Position numbers and translations under genes: made by a program. Shown here one piece after another: positions 8,111 to 16,697 of a stretch of 64,000 nucleotides of DNA. Position 1 is the first letter of the stretch, and the number at the start of each line of letters is the position of its first letter. Source of the stretch: UBA4582 sp002389265 (lineage in GTDB: Bacteria; Pseudomonadota; Gammaproteobacteria; Pseudomonadales; Azotimanducaceae). The DNA lies in assembly GCA_943788825.1 (NCBI GenBank), contig CALSRT010000015.1:4774-68773 (forward strand). Reading direction: 5' to 3'. Under the pieces are notes generated by a model. The model was not told the origin of the DNA. It made no database searches and was given only the letters and a program-made list of their open reading frames with translations.

Positions 8111-9253
8111 CTATAGCGACTTTTGGCCAAAATACACTAGCTGAGAGGCTAAATCATCGAATAAATTCAGGTGCCTGGTCCAGGCCAGAGATTGCTGCTG
8201 CCAGCGCTTTTGATCGGTGATGGCTTGCTGCCATTCGGCGGCACAATCTATGTGGGTATTCCAGGCTCGAGTGAGCGCGGCGGCAGTCAGCGCTGGACCA
8301 GAAATCTGGGCTTGTTGCGCCAGCCAGGCGTCGAGTTTGATGAGATGAATGTCATCCTCCTGGGGGTAAATTTGCCAGACCATGGGCTTGCCTGCCCAGT
8401 GGGCGCGAACGAAGGAGTCTTCGCCGCGAACAAAATTCACATCGCAGCTCCACAGCAATCGGTCGTAATCATCTTGGTGCAGAAAGGGTAAGACGATCAA
8501 GCGCAGCGCTCCCAGTTGTAATTGATCGCCAGCCTTGAGTTGGGTTGCCAGCACGGCATTAATGCTGGTGAGGATCCTGCCCTCGGGAACCAGGCAATTG
8601 ATAGCTGAATCGCCGAGTTGCCAGGCGTGCAACAAGGAGCCGATGGCCGGATTTTCATAAGCGAACAATGAGATTGTCAGGCCGCCAGATTGTCGATGAA
8701 CGCCCTGTTGGGCGAGCCACTGATCAGCGGTGGCTGGATCTTTGAGGAAGGCGTCGCGGGCTTGGAATAGGTCTTTTTCACGTATCAGGCCACCGGTCTT
8801 GGACGAAAACCCAGGGAAGAAAAATGCCTTCTTCAGTCCAGTGTGCGGGTGCGGTGAAAATAATCCATGGTAGCCCTCGACCCAGGATTCGGCGCTGAGA
8901 TATTCAAGATTGAACCACTGAGGCGCTTGGCCTTGGTCTCGTTTGATGGCCATCGACTTGATATAAGTAGGAGGCAGGTGACAGGCAAAGGCTTCAATCA
9001 CCACATCCGCGACCCTGACATCGGCATCAAATTCAGCCCGCCAGCGGCACACATCGACCCCTGCCAAGGATTGTCGGTCCATGAGTTCGGCAGCGGGCCA
9101 GAGGGTCTTCAGGGCTTGCATGTCATCGACCCAGAGGCGGACGCGAACGGGTTGTTCCGCGGCCAGTTGACGCGCGAGGCGCCAGCAGACGCCGATATCA
9201 CCATGGTTATCGACGACCTTGCAGAAGATGTCCCAGAGGGGCGCTTGAGTCAT
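8111..9253 (-). CDS. earP: EF-P arginine rhamnosyltransferase EarP
   Basis: About 380 residues, GT-B fold (former DUF2331). It transfers rhamnose from dTDP-L-rhamnose to Arg32 of EF-P. The N-terminal DIFCKVVDNHGDIGVCWRLARQ contains the two Asp residues regarded as catalytic/peptide-binding in characterised EarP, and the C-terminal WSCDVNFVRGEDSFVRAHWAGKPMVWQIYPQEDD is the nucleotide-sugar site with its conserved Glu. I prefer ATG at 9253 over a TTG two codons earlier. It lies next to efp, whose Arg32 confirms the pairing. Confidence 0.95.
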   Translation of the reverse strand: MTQAPLWDIFCKVVDNHGDIGVCWRLARQLAAEQPVRVRLWVDDMQALKTLWPAAELMDRQSLAGVDVCRWRAEFDADVRVADVVIEAFACHLPPTYIKSMAIKRDQGQAPQWFNLEYLSAESWVEGYHGLFSPHPHTGLKKAFFFPGFSSKTGGLIREKDLFQARDAFLKDPATADQWLAQQGVHRQSGGLTISLFAYENPAIGSLLHAWQLGDSAINCLVPEGRILTSINAVLATQLKAGDQLQLGALRLIVLPFLHQDDYDRLLWSCDVNFVRGEDSFVRAHWAGKPMVWQIYPQEDDIHLIKLDAWLAQQAQISGPALTAAALTRAWNTHIDCAAEWQQAITDQKRWQQQSLAWTRHLNLFDDLASQLVYFGQKSL

Positions 9254-9476
9254 GCACAAATCACTTGATGGTGAGTGGCCACAGTCTACCAGCCTGCAAG
9301 CCCCTTCGCTGCTAGTGTTCGATCAGAAATAGATGATCTCATGTGACCGGGCGTCTCAAGATCCTGCTGGGGTAAGCCGCTTCGTGGTGAGTCAGTCTGC
9401 TGTGTCTTGCTTGGCAATATTTTTCGGGGTGAATGCGTTATGCTCCGACCAAATGAATCATTGAGATGGGGCCTAA

Positions 9477-10538
9477 ATGAAAACAGCAATTGGTATCGGC
9501 AGTGCTTATTACAACGGCGAAGACTGGGACCAACTGGTGGACTACACCGTTGAGGCAGACCGTATCGGGGTTGATCACGTTTGGTCAGCGGAGGCCTGGG
9601 GTATGGATGCGGTAGTGCCGTTAGCCTATATCGCGGCGCGCACCCAGCGTATTACGTTGGGTACCGGTATTATTCAAATCAGCGCCCGCGTGCCGGCGAT
9701 GATTGCCATGACGGCGCAGAGCCTGGCAACCGTCTCGAATAATCGATTTGTCTTGGGTTTGGGGGTGAGTGGTCCCCAGGTGGTGGAAGGATTGCATGGC
9801 GCCAGTTTTGCTCATCCTTTGGGGCGGTTGCGTGAGTGCGTGGATATCATCCGATTGGGCATCAACAGTGAACGCATGCAGTATCACGGCAAGCACTACG
9901 AGTTGCCGCGACCGGGGGGGGAGGGCAAAGCTATTCGTTTGTCCCAGCCCCCGCGGCCGAACCTGCCCATTTATCTGGCGACGCTAGGGCCGAAATCTCT
10001 GGAGATGACCGGCGAAGTCGCGAACGGCTGGATTGGCACCTCCTTTATGCCGGAGCAGGCCGATGTCTTTATGGATCATCTGCGCAAGGGTTTGGCTAAC
10101 TCGGGCCGACCGATGTCAGACCTGGATATTCAGGTAGGTGGCAGCTTCGAGATCAGTGATGACGTCGAGCGGCTGGTCGCCGCGCGTAAACCCGCAATGG
10201 CGTTCACCTTGGGCGGTATGGGCTCAGCCGACACCAACTTTTATAATGATGCATTCCGGCGAGCGGGCTATGAAGATGCGGCGATTGAGGTGCAGGGTCT
10301 GTGGGTTGAGGGTAAAAAAGACGCGGCGATTCGCGCGGTGCCTGATGAGATGGTGTTGAAAACCAACTTGATCGGCACCGAGGACATGGTTCGAGCTCGC
10401 TTGCGCGCCTACCGTGATGCTGGCGTGAATACGTTACGGCTCAGCACGACCGGTAGCGACTGGAAAGCCAGAACCAATAGTCTTGCCGAAGCGGTTGATC
10501 TTATTAAACGGGAATCTGATGAATGGCCCCAGGTCTAA
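9477..10538 (+). CDS. LLM-class (luciferase-like) flavin/F420 oxidoreductase
   Basis: A 353-residue TIM-barrel protein of the luciferase-like monooxygenase family. Characteristic segments are VEADRIGVDHVWSAEAWG, RITLGTGIIQISARVPAMIAM, RFVLGLGVSGPQVVEG and YLATLGPKSLEMTGEVANGW. The pattern is closest to members annotated as F420-dependent, but F420 versus FMN cannot be decided here. Substrate unknown. It stands alone with about 220 bases of non-coding DNA upstream and a separate secreted-protein gene downstream. Confidence 0.82.
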   Translation: MKTAIGIGSAYYNGEDWDQLVDYTVEADRIGVDHVWSAEAWGMDAVVPLAYIAARTQRITLGTGIIQISARVPAMIAMTAQSLATVSNNRFVLGLGVSGPQVVEGLHGASFAHPLGRLRECVDIIRLGINSERMQYHGKHYELPRPGGEGKAIRLSQPPRPNLPIYLATLGPKSLEMTGEVANGWIGTSFMPEQADVFMDHLRKGLANSGRPMSDLDIQVGGSFEISDDVERLVAARKPAMAFTLGGMGSADTNFYNDAFRRAGYEDAAIEVQGLWVEGKKDAAIRAVPDEMVLKTNLIGTEDMVRARLRAYRDAGVNTLRLSTTGSDWKARTNSLAEAVDLIKRESDEWPQV

Positions 10539-10645
10539 TGCCGCGCCAGTGGCTAGTCGGTTTGGCGACCAAAGTCGAACTAATCTAGTCAAGCAGATAA
10601 CCCAGGGCTACGCTAAGGCTCAAATCTAAAGTTTGGAGATGAGCT

Positions 10646-11377
10646 ATGAAAAAAGTAATAAGTCTGTTGGTTTTTTTAGTTGCCAGTGTGAGCGTCTATG
10701 GGGCTGACACTGCCGCACTACCCGCCGGCGTCTATGGTCAAGGTTATGAGTTTAGGGTGACTGATCCCGCCACATTTATGGCGGCACTTGAGACCTATCG
10801 ACAGTCACCCACCAGCCAAGCTTACAATAGCTCCGTTTCGTTGCTACAGCTGGTTGCCAAGGGTCACAATGCCGCGACTCATCGAATTAACGTGTTTTAC
10901 CCGACCCTTGAGGATATGAACAAAGCGGTTGTCGCCAATGCGAGTTCTGCTGACTGGCGCGATTTCCTCACAAGCCTGGGTCAAAGCAGCACTAACCTGG
11001 GTAGCAATCTGTTTAGCTATGAGCAAGGACTGGCGAACCAGCCTGAAATCACCAATGGGGTCAACGTAAACTATCTCTACGGATTAGAGGTAAGCAATGT
11101 GGCGGAGTACCAGAAGGCGATGGAAAAAGTATTGTCATCCTCCGATGCGGCGGCCTTCCCCGGCAATATGGCCATGGGTCAAAATATGGCGATGGGCGAA
11201 ACCAAGTCGACCCATTGGGTGAACTTCACCGCGAAAGATATGGGCACCCTGATCGCCGGCATGAAGCAGTTTATGGGGTCTAAAACATTCCAAGACTACG
11301 GAAAAAACGCAGCGTCTTTTCGCCGAATTGATAATCGTGAAGTCAATCAGCAGCTCAAACGTTGGGTCGCGAACTAG
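10646..11377 (+). CDS. Secreted two-repeat protein, paralogue of the gene at 22155
   Basis: A 243-residue protein with a clear Sec signal peptide (MKKVISLLVFLVASVSVYGA, cleavage after about residue 20). The mature part seems to be two halves of similar design, each with an opening beta-strand, a helix of the form VAEYQKAMEKVL, and a THWVNFTAKDMGTL-type strand-helix, resembling a duplicated ferredoxin-like (ABM-type) domain. It has the same design as the protein at 22155-22856, and the two flank the AT-rich operon. GGAG-like sequence precedes the ATG. No function is assigned. Confidence 0.7.
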   Translation: MKKVISLLVFLVASVSVYGADTAALPAGVYGQGYEFRVTDPATFMAALETYRQSPTSQAYNSSVSLLQLVAKGHNAATHRINVFYPTLEDMNKAVVANASSADWRDFLTSLGQSSTNLGSNLFSYEQGLANQPEITNGVNVNYLYGLEVSNVAEYQKAMEKVLSSSDAAAFPGNMAMGQNMAMGETKSTHWVNFTAKDMGTLIAGMKQFMGSKTFQDYGKNAASFRRIDNREVNQQLKRWVAN

Positions 11378-11734
11378 TTTCATTTTTTACCCCACTTGCT
11401 CAGCTGCATGCGAACCGGCTAGTTCGCATGCAGCTGAGATTGCAACGCTCGCGCTTGATCTCACTTGATTCCGTCAGTTTGCCTGTAAGCGGGTGTGAGC
11501 GAGGTTTTACTAGTTGAGCCAGGGCGCTTGCCATTTTTTGCATTGTACCAAGCCCCCTCCTGAGTATCGGCTACCGATTTAAGTCGGTAGTCCGATTCAA
11601 GTCCATCCGCATAAGACGCCATCAGAAAGGTCAGGTACAAAGTTTACCCTAGCCCTTGACTAGGCGGGCGGCTGCCACGGTGGTATAAGTGCTTGGGCAT
11701 AACCCGTCACAACCACTTATTAATGGACTCACCA
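11378..11734. other. Non-coding gap with two hairpins
   Basis: No credible gene. It contains the long inverted repeat listed separately and a second hairpin at 11571-11590 (CTACCGA / TCGGTAG around TTTAAG). It then leads into the MAPEG gene. Confidence 0.6.
11399..11438. repeat. Perfect 16-bp inverted repeat downstream of secreted-protein gene
   Basis: Arms 11399-11414 and 11423-11438 are exact reverse complements with an 8-base loop (CCGGCTAG). It lies 22 bases after the stop at 11377. A very stable RNA hairpin is expected, but no T-tract follows, so it may be a 3' stabiliser, a bidirectional terminator or a protein-binding palindrome. Confidence 0.8.
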
Positions 11735-12097
11735 ATGATTCAAGTAATACTCGCCACTTCGATTTTATATTTAATTCAATTAATGCTGCCCGGCGCGCTC
11801 AAAAAAAGAGCCGGTGAAAAAGTCGCTGAGCGCGCCACTAAAGCATTGCACAATTTGAGAGAATCACTGCCGGTCTTCTTTGTGTTTGCGGTGCTCTCCA
11901 TTCAGTCGAATATCGCAGACAATCTGCAGATCGCAGTCGCATGGCTTGTCCTGCGGGTACTGTTCGTGGCGGCATACAGTTCAGGCATTAATACTAAGCC
12001 GGCGAACGAGTCTGGCTATGAAGCACAACCCATCAGAAGCCTAGTCTGGGTTTTGTCTATAGTTTGCCTGATTACGATGGGCGCCAACCTGGTTTAG
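11735..12097 (+). CDS. MAPEG family membrane protein
   Basis: About 120 residues with four predicted membrane helices. ERATKALHNLRESLPVFFVFAVLS contains the Arg/Asn/Glu pattern typical of the MAPEG fold (membrane-associated proteins in eicosanoid and glutathione metabolism), and WLVLRVLFVAAYSSG fits helix 3. Bacterial MAPEG proteins are often glutathione transferase/peroxidase-like, but many are uncharacterised. In-frame ATGs also occur at 11693 and 11723; I chose 11735 because it begins at the first hydrophobic helix. Confidence 0.78.
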   Translation: MIQVILATSILYLIQLMLPGALKKRAGEKVAERATKALHNLRESLPVFFVFAVLSIQSNIADNLQIAVAWLVLRVLFVAAYSSGINTKPANESGYEAQPIRSLVWVLSIVCLITMGANLV

Positions 12098-12656
12098 TGA
12101 GCGCTCAACAGCTGCGACCCGGCAGGCCAGGTTGGCTATTTGAGTATGAAAGGCAGTTGGCGAGAAATATTTTTGGTCGCTGGCTGAACTTTCCGCGTAA
12201 CGGCTGTCTTATTTAATGTGCATCATTCTTCCCCAAGAACCGACACATGTATGACCCCTCGAACTAGCCCGGAGAAATCCGGGTTTTTTTTGGCCTACAG
12301 TCGCCAGGTAGGTACCAGTGCGCTTGCAAGCTCAGAGTTGAATGCAATTCAAGGGTATATTGAGTACACTCGTTGTGTAATCTATGGGATGACAGATACT
12401 GCTATATTCCTTCGCTATTAAAAGCAGATGAATATGTTCTGCTAATTTCGTGATGCCTCGTTGATGTCCCAATCATCGCTGTTGAGATTTATTGCACTAA
12501 TCTGGCCCAACCTATCAGAATGCACTGACCTTTAATAAGTGACGTCGCCACTGCAGTCAAGATCGTTGCATTTTTCTGCACTCTAAAGAATTGCGAGTTC
12601 TTGTTAGTGAGTCGTCGAATCGTTAAGCGTACCAAGCCTGTTTGTAGGAGCTAAAA
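12098..12656. other. Non-coding stretch before the AT-rich operon
   Basis: No supported gene. Contains a strong intrinsic terminator at 12268-12291. The last 300 bases are AT-rich and should hold the promoter of the nine-gene operon; I cannot pick a single convincing -35/-10 pair. Confidence 0.55.
12268..12291 (+). terminator. Rho-independent terminator
   Basis: A 5-bp GC stem (CCCGG / CCGGG) around AGAAAT followed by eight T residues. It is about 170 bases after the MAPEG stop, so it either ends a long MAPEG 3' UTR or a small transcript from the gap, and insulates the operon that follows. Confidence 0.75.
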
Positions 12657-13415
12657 ATGATCGTTAATAATAATTTCCGTGACTCCTTTGAAGAAAAATA
12701 TGTTGGATTCTACCGCTGGTTGTTGCTTCTCGTAGGTTGTTTGTCAGTCATTGGTTTTATCGCGATGATTTTTTCCCTTATTTGGACCGCCTCTGATACA
12801 TCCAGGGAGCAAGCCTATGATTATTTCGACTCGCCGCAATGGCTGGAGGTTCGGCGTGAAGTTTTACCCTTGGTCGTGAAGGCAAAGGAAGACGAAGTAG
12901 TTGAGGCCGTAGTTGAAAAAAGCAGCATATCGGTGCACCCGCTAGTCTTGGAGATAAGAGATAATCTTCTGCTTCAGTTCGATGCAAATGAGCAAAAATT
13001 AATCGGACATGTTTTCTCAAAAAGGTTGTTAAATGAATGGTTGATGGAAGAGATCGCGATTTCTTCGAGCTGGCGTCCACGGCTGCTAGAGTCGCTGGTT
13101 TCCGCCTCAGCACAAATAGGCTCGGATGAGAGGATCAAAAGAATAGGCTCGGTAGAAGCCAGGGCCGACGTTGTTTTGGAATCCCTAAACACCTATATAG
13201 AACACTATCTGATCAATGTCAGACGCGCTGATCAATTAGTTGGTGAGCGTTTACAAAAGGAAGAGTCAGAAAAGACCGCGCTCGCGGCGCAAATAATAGT
13301 TGCGATTCCTATTGTGGTTATCACCTTCCTGTCCCTGATCGGGCTGATCCTTTTGATCAGAGTAGAGTTGCATTTGCGCCAGTTTGTTCGTGATTACAGG
13401 AAAACTAACCTTTGA
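12657..13415 (+). CDS. Operon gene A: two-TM envelope protein, unknown
   Basis: A 252-residue protein I do not recognise. Hydrophobic helices lie at about residues 20-43 (WLLLLVGCLSVIGFIAMIF) and 211-237 (IIVAIPIVVITFLSLIGLIL), with about 165 mostly helical, charged residues between, probably periplasmic, and a basic C-terminal tail. The layout resembles sensor or scaffold proteins that have a membrane-anchored helical bundle but no output domain. AGGAG lies seven bases before the ATG. It is the first gene of a tight operon and overlaps the next gene by four bases (TTGA). Confidence 0.7.
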   Translation: MIVNNNFRDSFEEKYVGFYRWLLLLVGCLSVIGFIAMIFSLIWTASDTSREQAYDYFDSPQWLEVRREVLPLVVKAKEDEVVEAVVEKSSISVHPLVLEIRDNLLLQFDANEQKLIGHVFSKRLLNEWLMEEIAISSSWRPRLLESLVSASAQIGSDERIKRIGSVEARADVVLESLNTYIEHYLINVRRADQLVGERLQKEESEKTALAAQIIVAIPIVVITFLSLIGLILLIRVELHLRQFVRDYRKTNL

Positions 13416-13993
13416 AAACACCAATTCTCTACCTGACCTGTTGCCTGTTGGTGCTGGGCGTCGCGGAGTCTTTGGCGGCAAACGGCTGTGATATTGCCGG
13501 TCAGTCGAGCCCCGGCGACTGGCGGGCAGACGTGTCGTCGTCTGAAAAGGCTGAGTATCTTTTGGATATGGAGTTGGCTGCCAGCCTTATGCATGCTGAG
13601 GCTTGTATTGCTAGCGCTGCTCAGCCATCGCAGCAAGAAAAACCTCGCGGCGATGTAGCGGCGATCGATGCGTCAGATACCGAAGACAAAGCGTTTGATT
13701 CCACTGCTGAAGTCGCCAGCAGTGGCGGTGAGCCTTCATTGGCCGTTGAGGTTGGCGGCGTCATGATTCCAGTTGGCGAGGGCGCTTCTAAAGCCGGTTT
13801 AGTCCGGGGTTTAGTAAAACCCAATAATACCCGTCAGGATGACAGTAGTGAAGCTAGCGATTTGCCGGTGCCAAAGAATAGATTAGCGGCGATTCTTATA
13901 GAAGCGATTCGAATTGAAAGTGACCCTGACAGGCGAAATTCTTTAATAGAGCGATATAAGCAACTTTATGGCGAAAAATCTGAGTCAGATTGA
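13412..13993 (+). CDS. Operon gene B: exported protein, unknown
   Basis: A 193-residue protein starting with TTG that overlaps the previous stop. It has a Sec signal peptide (MKTPILYLTCCLLVLGVAES, cleaved near LAA). The middle is Ser/Ala/Glu-rich and looks disordered; a short conserved-looking segment LAVEVGGVMIPVGEGASKAG precedes a helical C-terminus (LAAILIEAIRIESDPDRRN). No family recognised. Two Cys in the mature N-terminus (NGCDIAG and EACIAS) could form a disulfide. Confidence 0.62.
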   Translation: MKTPILYLTCCLLVLGVAESLAANGCDIAGQSSPGDWRADVSSSEKAEYLLDMELAASLMHAEACIASAAQPSQQEKPRGDVAAIDASDTEDKAFDSTAEVASSGGEPSLAVEVGGVMIPVGEGASKAGLVRGLVKPNNTRQDDSSEASDLPVPKNRLAAILIEAIRIESDPDRRNSLIERYKQLYGEKSESD

Positions 13994-14048
13994 TTCGGCA
14001 GTGTGAGTGGCAAGTCATGAATGAGTATTTGTATGGAGCGTGATCGTT

Positions 14049-15356
14049 ATGAGAACAAAGATCTACTATATTGTTATAACTTTAATCTTAAGTTTACCTT
14101 CTTCCTTTGCTGTTGCTGTGGAATTTGGGCCTGGCGCTAAAAAAACCGTTAGAGCGGAAAGCAAGGCGGAAGTTAAGTCATCTCTTGCTGATACTTATAA
14201 CGGGCCTAAGTTTGATCTAGTAGTACCTGTGCTGGATCCCGGGATACCCGATGATTCGACAAAGTGGGAAGGCCTTGGCATCTGGCCTGAACTGAGACGA
14301 GCAGAGGCAGTATTTTATGCTGAGCGGATAGCGGCTGTGCTTGCCGATACTGGTGTGTTTAACACTGTAATGGTAGTGCCAGATACTGCGGTGTCTGCAG
14401 ATCTTTACCTTTTAGGTGAGATAGAGAAGTCGAACGGTGAAGATTTGGAAATCCAATTCAATTTCTATGACACGACCGGGAATAGGATCATTAAGGACTA
14501 TAATCTGAGTGGCAGAGTAACTGCCGGGAAACTTGCAAGTCTCAGAGCAAAGGAAAGTGACCCCTATTCAAGCGCCTACTTAGCGCTTGCACGTAAAATT
14601 GTGGATGAGTTGCGTAAAATTGATCTTAAAGATCAAAAAATAAAGATCAAAAATGACAAATATATAGCGAAAGGTAAATATAAAAAGGTTAAGCCTGAAG
14701 CGCTTGAAAATATTCGAATGGTTCGGAATGCGTTGTATGCGCAGGAAATGTCTCCTGACGAATTCGGAGACTTGTTGAAAGAGAAAAAGCGTATTTCAAC
14801 GTTGACCTACATGCCTGATTTTGAGCAGGAAAATTGGCAGCGAATAGACTCGATACTGGTGGCAGACTCGCGATTTAACCAAGTCATGCATAACAATTAC
14901 CAAACATTCGCTGACAATATGCACGAATCCTATCGACTCTGGCAGGCGGATGCCTATCCAATAGCGAAGGCGCAGCGAGATGCGCAGAGTGCCGCGAACG
15001 CGGCGCTAGTCGGCGCTATATTTAGCGCCGCCATTGCCGGTTCCCTCGCTAAAAATAGCAATAGCACAGCGGGCAAAGTAGGGGCCGCCACGGCTGCACT
15101 AGCCAGCCTGGGGGCGTTGAACAAAAGCTTTAAAGAGCGTGATGACTCCAGGCAGCAAGCGGCGCAGCTCAATGAGCTCGGCGGTTCCGTTTCTGGAATG
15201 TTGGCGCCGAAGGTGATCGCGATGGAAAACCGAGAGGTTGAATTAACGGGATCTGCTAGCGAACAGCAAGCGCAATGGAGCACGTTGCTAAAAGAACTCT
15301 ATGCCGAAGGAATGCAGGATTTTAGTGACCTGGAAATAGTCGCGAGCACGGATTAA
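14049..15356 (+). CDS. Operon gene C: exported glycine-zipper protein, unknown
   Basis: About 435 residues from ATG 14049 (a GTG at 14040 is also in frame; GGAG ends about eight bases before the ATG, favouring it). Signal peptide at the N-terminus, then a region (RRAEAVFYAERIAAVLADTGVFNTVMV and LYLLGEIEKSNGEDLEIQFN) that looks like the alpha/beta fold of ABC-transport auxiliary or lipopolysaccharide-assembly lipoproteins. Around residues 320-370 is a Gly/Ala-rich zipper (ALVGAIFSAAIAGSLAKN). I infer a periplasmic or outer-membrane-associated component. No Cys lipobox is present. Confidence 0.65.
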   Translation: MRTKIYYIVITLILSLPSSFAVAVEFGPGAKKTVRAESKAEVKSSLADTYNGPKFDLVVPVLDPGIPDDSTKWEGLGIWPELRRAEAVFYAERIAAVLADTGVFNTVMVVPDTAVSADLYLLGEIEKSNGEDLEIQFNFYDTTGNRIIKDYNLSGRVTAGKLASLRAKESDPYSSAYLALARKIVDELRKIDLKDQKIKIKNDKYIAKGKYKKVKPEALENIRMVRNALYAQEMSPDEFGDLLKEKKRISTLTYMPDFEQENWQRIDSILVADSRFNQVMHNNYQTFADNMHESYRLWQADAYPIAKAQRDAQSAANAALVGAIFSAAIAGSLAKNSNSTAGKVGAATAALASLGALNKSFKERDDSRQQAAQLNELGGSVSGMLAPKVIAMENREVELTGSASEQQAQWSTLLKELYAEGMQDFSDLEIVASTD

Positions 15357-15362
15357 GTTTTT

Positions 15363-16691
15363 ATGGTCAATTTATTAAAAAAAGTGGCCTTGTTAAGTGT
15401 GGTCCTGTTGTACGGCCAGAACGGGAGCTCAGAGGAAATGCTTTGGTGCTCTGGTGATAGGGCCACATCGCCCATCTGCGTGGAATTGAACGATGCGCTG
15501 TTACAGCGAAGTGATGCGGAAGTTCTCAGTAATAAAGCTGCGATGGTTACTGACCCGCCGTGGAAAGCCGAAGACTATGCTGATGCGCTCACGGTCTATG
15601 AGGAAGCTAAGGCTCAGTTTGAAAATGAATATTATGGTGATGCGGCGAGCAAATTTTCAAAATCTAGGGATTTATACAGCGCATTACTGTCTACGCTGAG
15701 CCTCAGCATCGCCATGAATAAAAAATTGGTGGATGAGGTGGGCGAGACGCGGAACTTTCAGGAAGCAATAAATGCAGCGAAAAAACTAACGGCGTGGGGT
15801 GCAGATTCTCTAACGTCGACAATTATTGAGATGGAAGCGATGAGCCGGGATTCGGCCAGAATTACCAAAATCGCAGAACTGTTAGATGTAGGCGAGGTTC
15901 AAGATGCGGAACGCATTGTTGGTGAGCTTGAATCAAATATTTACGCTAAAGAAGTTCAAACTTATCGGGCGCGAGTGTCGGCGTTAAAACGCGATAGCCA
16001 ATTTTCTCGGTTGGTCTCTGAAGGCTTAAAGGCGCTTGATAAGAACGATTTAGCGACTGCTAAAATTACGCTAGTAAACGCTCGAAACTTAAATCCGGGT
16101 TCTACCACTGTCAATGAGGCGCTGCTGTCGATTAAGCAAAGGCAACGAGCGATTAGGATTATCGCTATGAAGGAAGTGCTGAGTGAGCATCTTCAGGCAG
16201 AGAATTATTTAGCGGCTCTCGATGTGCTAAGAGACCTTGAAGCCATGGATCCCTCTTCAAATCTTCGAGCCAAAATAGCTGAAATCTCGAGTTATATTGA
16301 GATCGAAAATCGAATCGATACCTATGCCGATCAACTAACTTCTCTATCGTCTGTAAGTTTGCGCAAGGCAATTCAAGAAGTCATCGCTGAGATTGAATCC
16401 GCGGATGTGACCCGGTTTGGAGATCGTGTAGAGTCTAAGTATCAACAGTTGAAAGCAAGATATACAGCGCTCGCAGTGAAAGTAGAGCTCGAGCTGATTT
16501 CTGATGGTATATCCCCAGTGTTGATAAAGCCTGGTGGTAGATTAGGTGAGTTCAAAAATTTGGTGTTGAGGGTTTATCCTGGAAACTATCGATTGTCTGT
16601 AAGATGTGTTGGCAGACAAGAGCTAGTGACTAAAATAGAAGTGCCCGCGGGTGCCGCAAGGCGGTTAGTTGATTTAACTTGTGGAATTTAA
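15363..16691 (+). CDS. Operon gene D: exported helical-repeat protein with PEGA-like tail
   Basis: A 442-residue protein with a short signal peptide (KKVALLSVVLLYGQ). Most of the mature part is amphipathic helix pairs of TPR-like character (for example YADALTVYEEAKAQFENEYY and EGLKALDKNDLATAKITLVN). The last 70 residues (VKVELELISDG to DLTCGI) have the PGNYRLSVRCVGR pattern of a PEGA-like beta-domain. TPR plus PEGA suggests a periplasmic scaffold. Six bases separate it from genes C and E on each side. Confidence 0.7.
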   Translation: MVNLLKKVALLSVVLLYGQNGSSEEMLWCSGDRATSPICVELNDALLQRSDAEVLSNKAAMVTDPPWKAEDYADALTVYEEAKAQFENEYYGDAASKFSKSRDLYSALLSTLSLSIAMNKKLVDEVGETRNFQEAINAAKKLTAWGADSLTSTIIEMEAMSRDSARITKIAELLDVGEVQDAERIVGELESNIYAKEVQTYRARVSALKRDSQFSRLVSEGLKALDKNDLATAKITLVNARNLNPGSTTVNEALLSIKQRQRAIRIIAMKEVLSEHLQAENYLAALDVLRDLEAMDPSSNLRAKIAEISSYIEIENRIDTYADQLTSLSSVSLRKAIQEVIAEIESADVTRFGDRVESKYQQLKARYTALAVKVELELISDGISPVLIKPGGRLGEFKNLVLRVYPGNYRLSVRCVGRQELVTKIEVPAGAARRLVDLTCGI

Positions 16692-16697
16692 CACGCA

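Noticed and set aside
11550..11640. tRNA-like remnant: hairpin CTACCGATTTAAGTCGGTAG followed by GATTCAAGTCC
   Set aside because: Some tRNA-like features, but no acceptor or D-arm can be paired around it. A degenerate integration scar is possible but not supported.
12218..12421. 67-residue open frame in the gap before the operon
   Set aside because: It runs straight through the terminator stem and T-tract at 12268-12291, has no ribosome binding site and no recognisable features.
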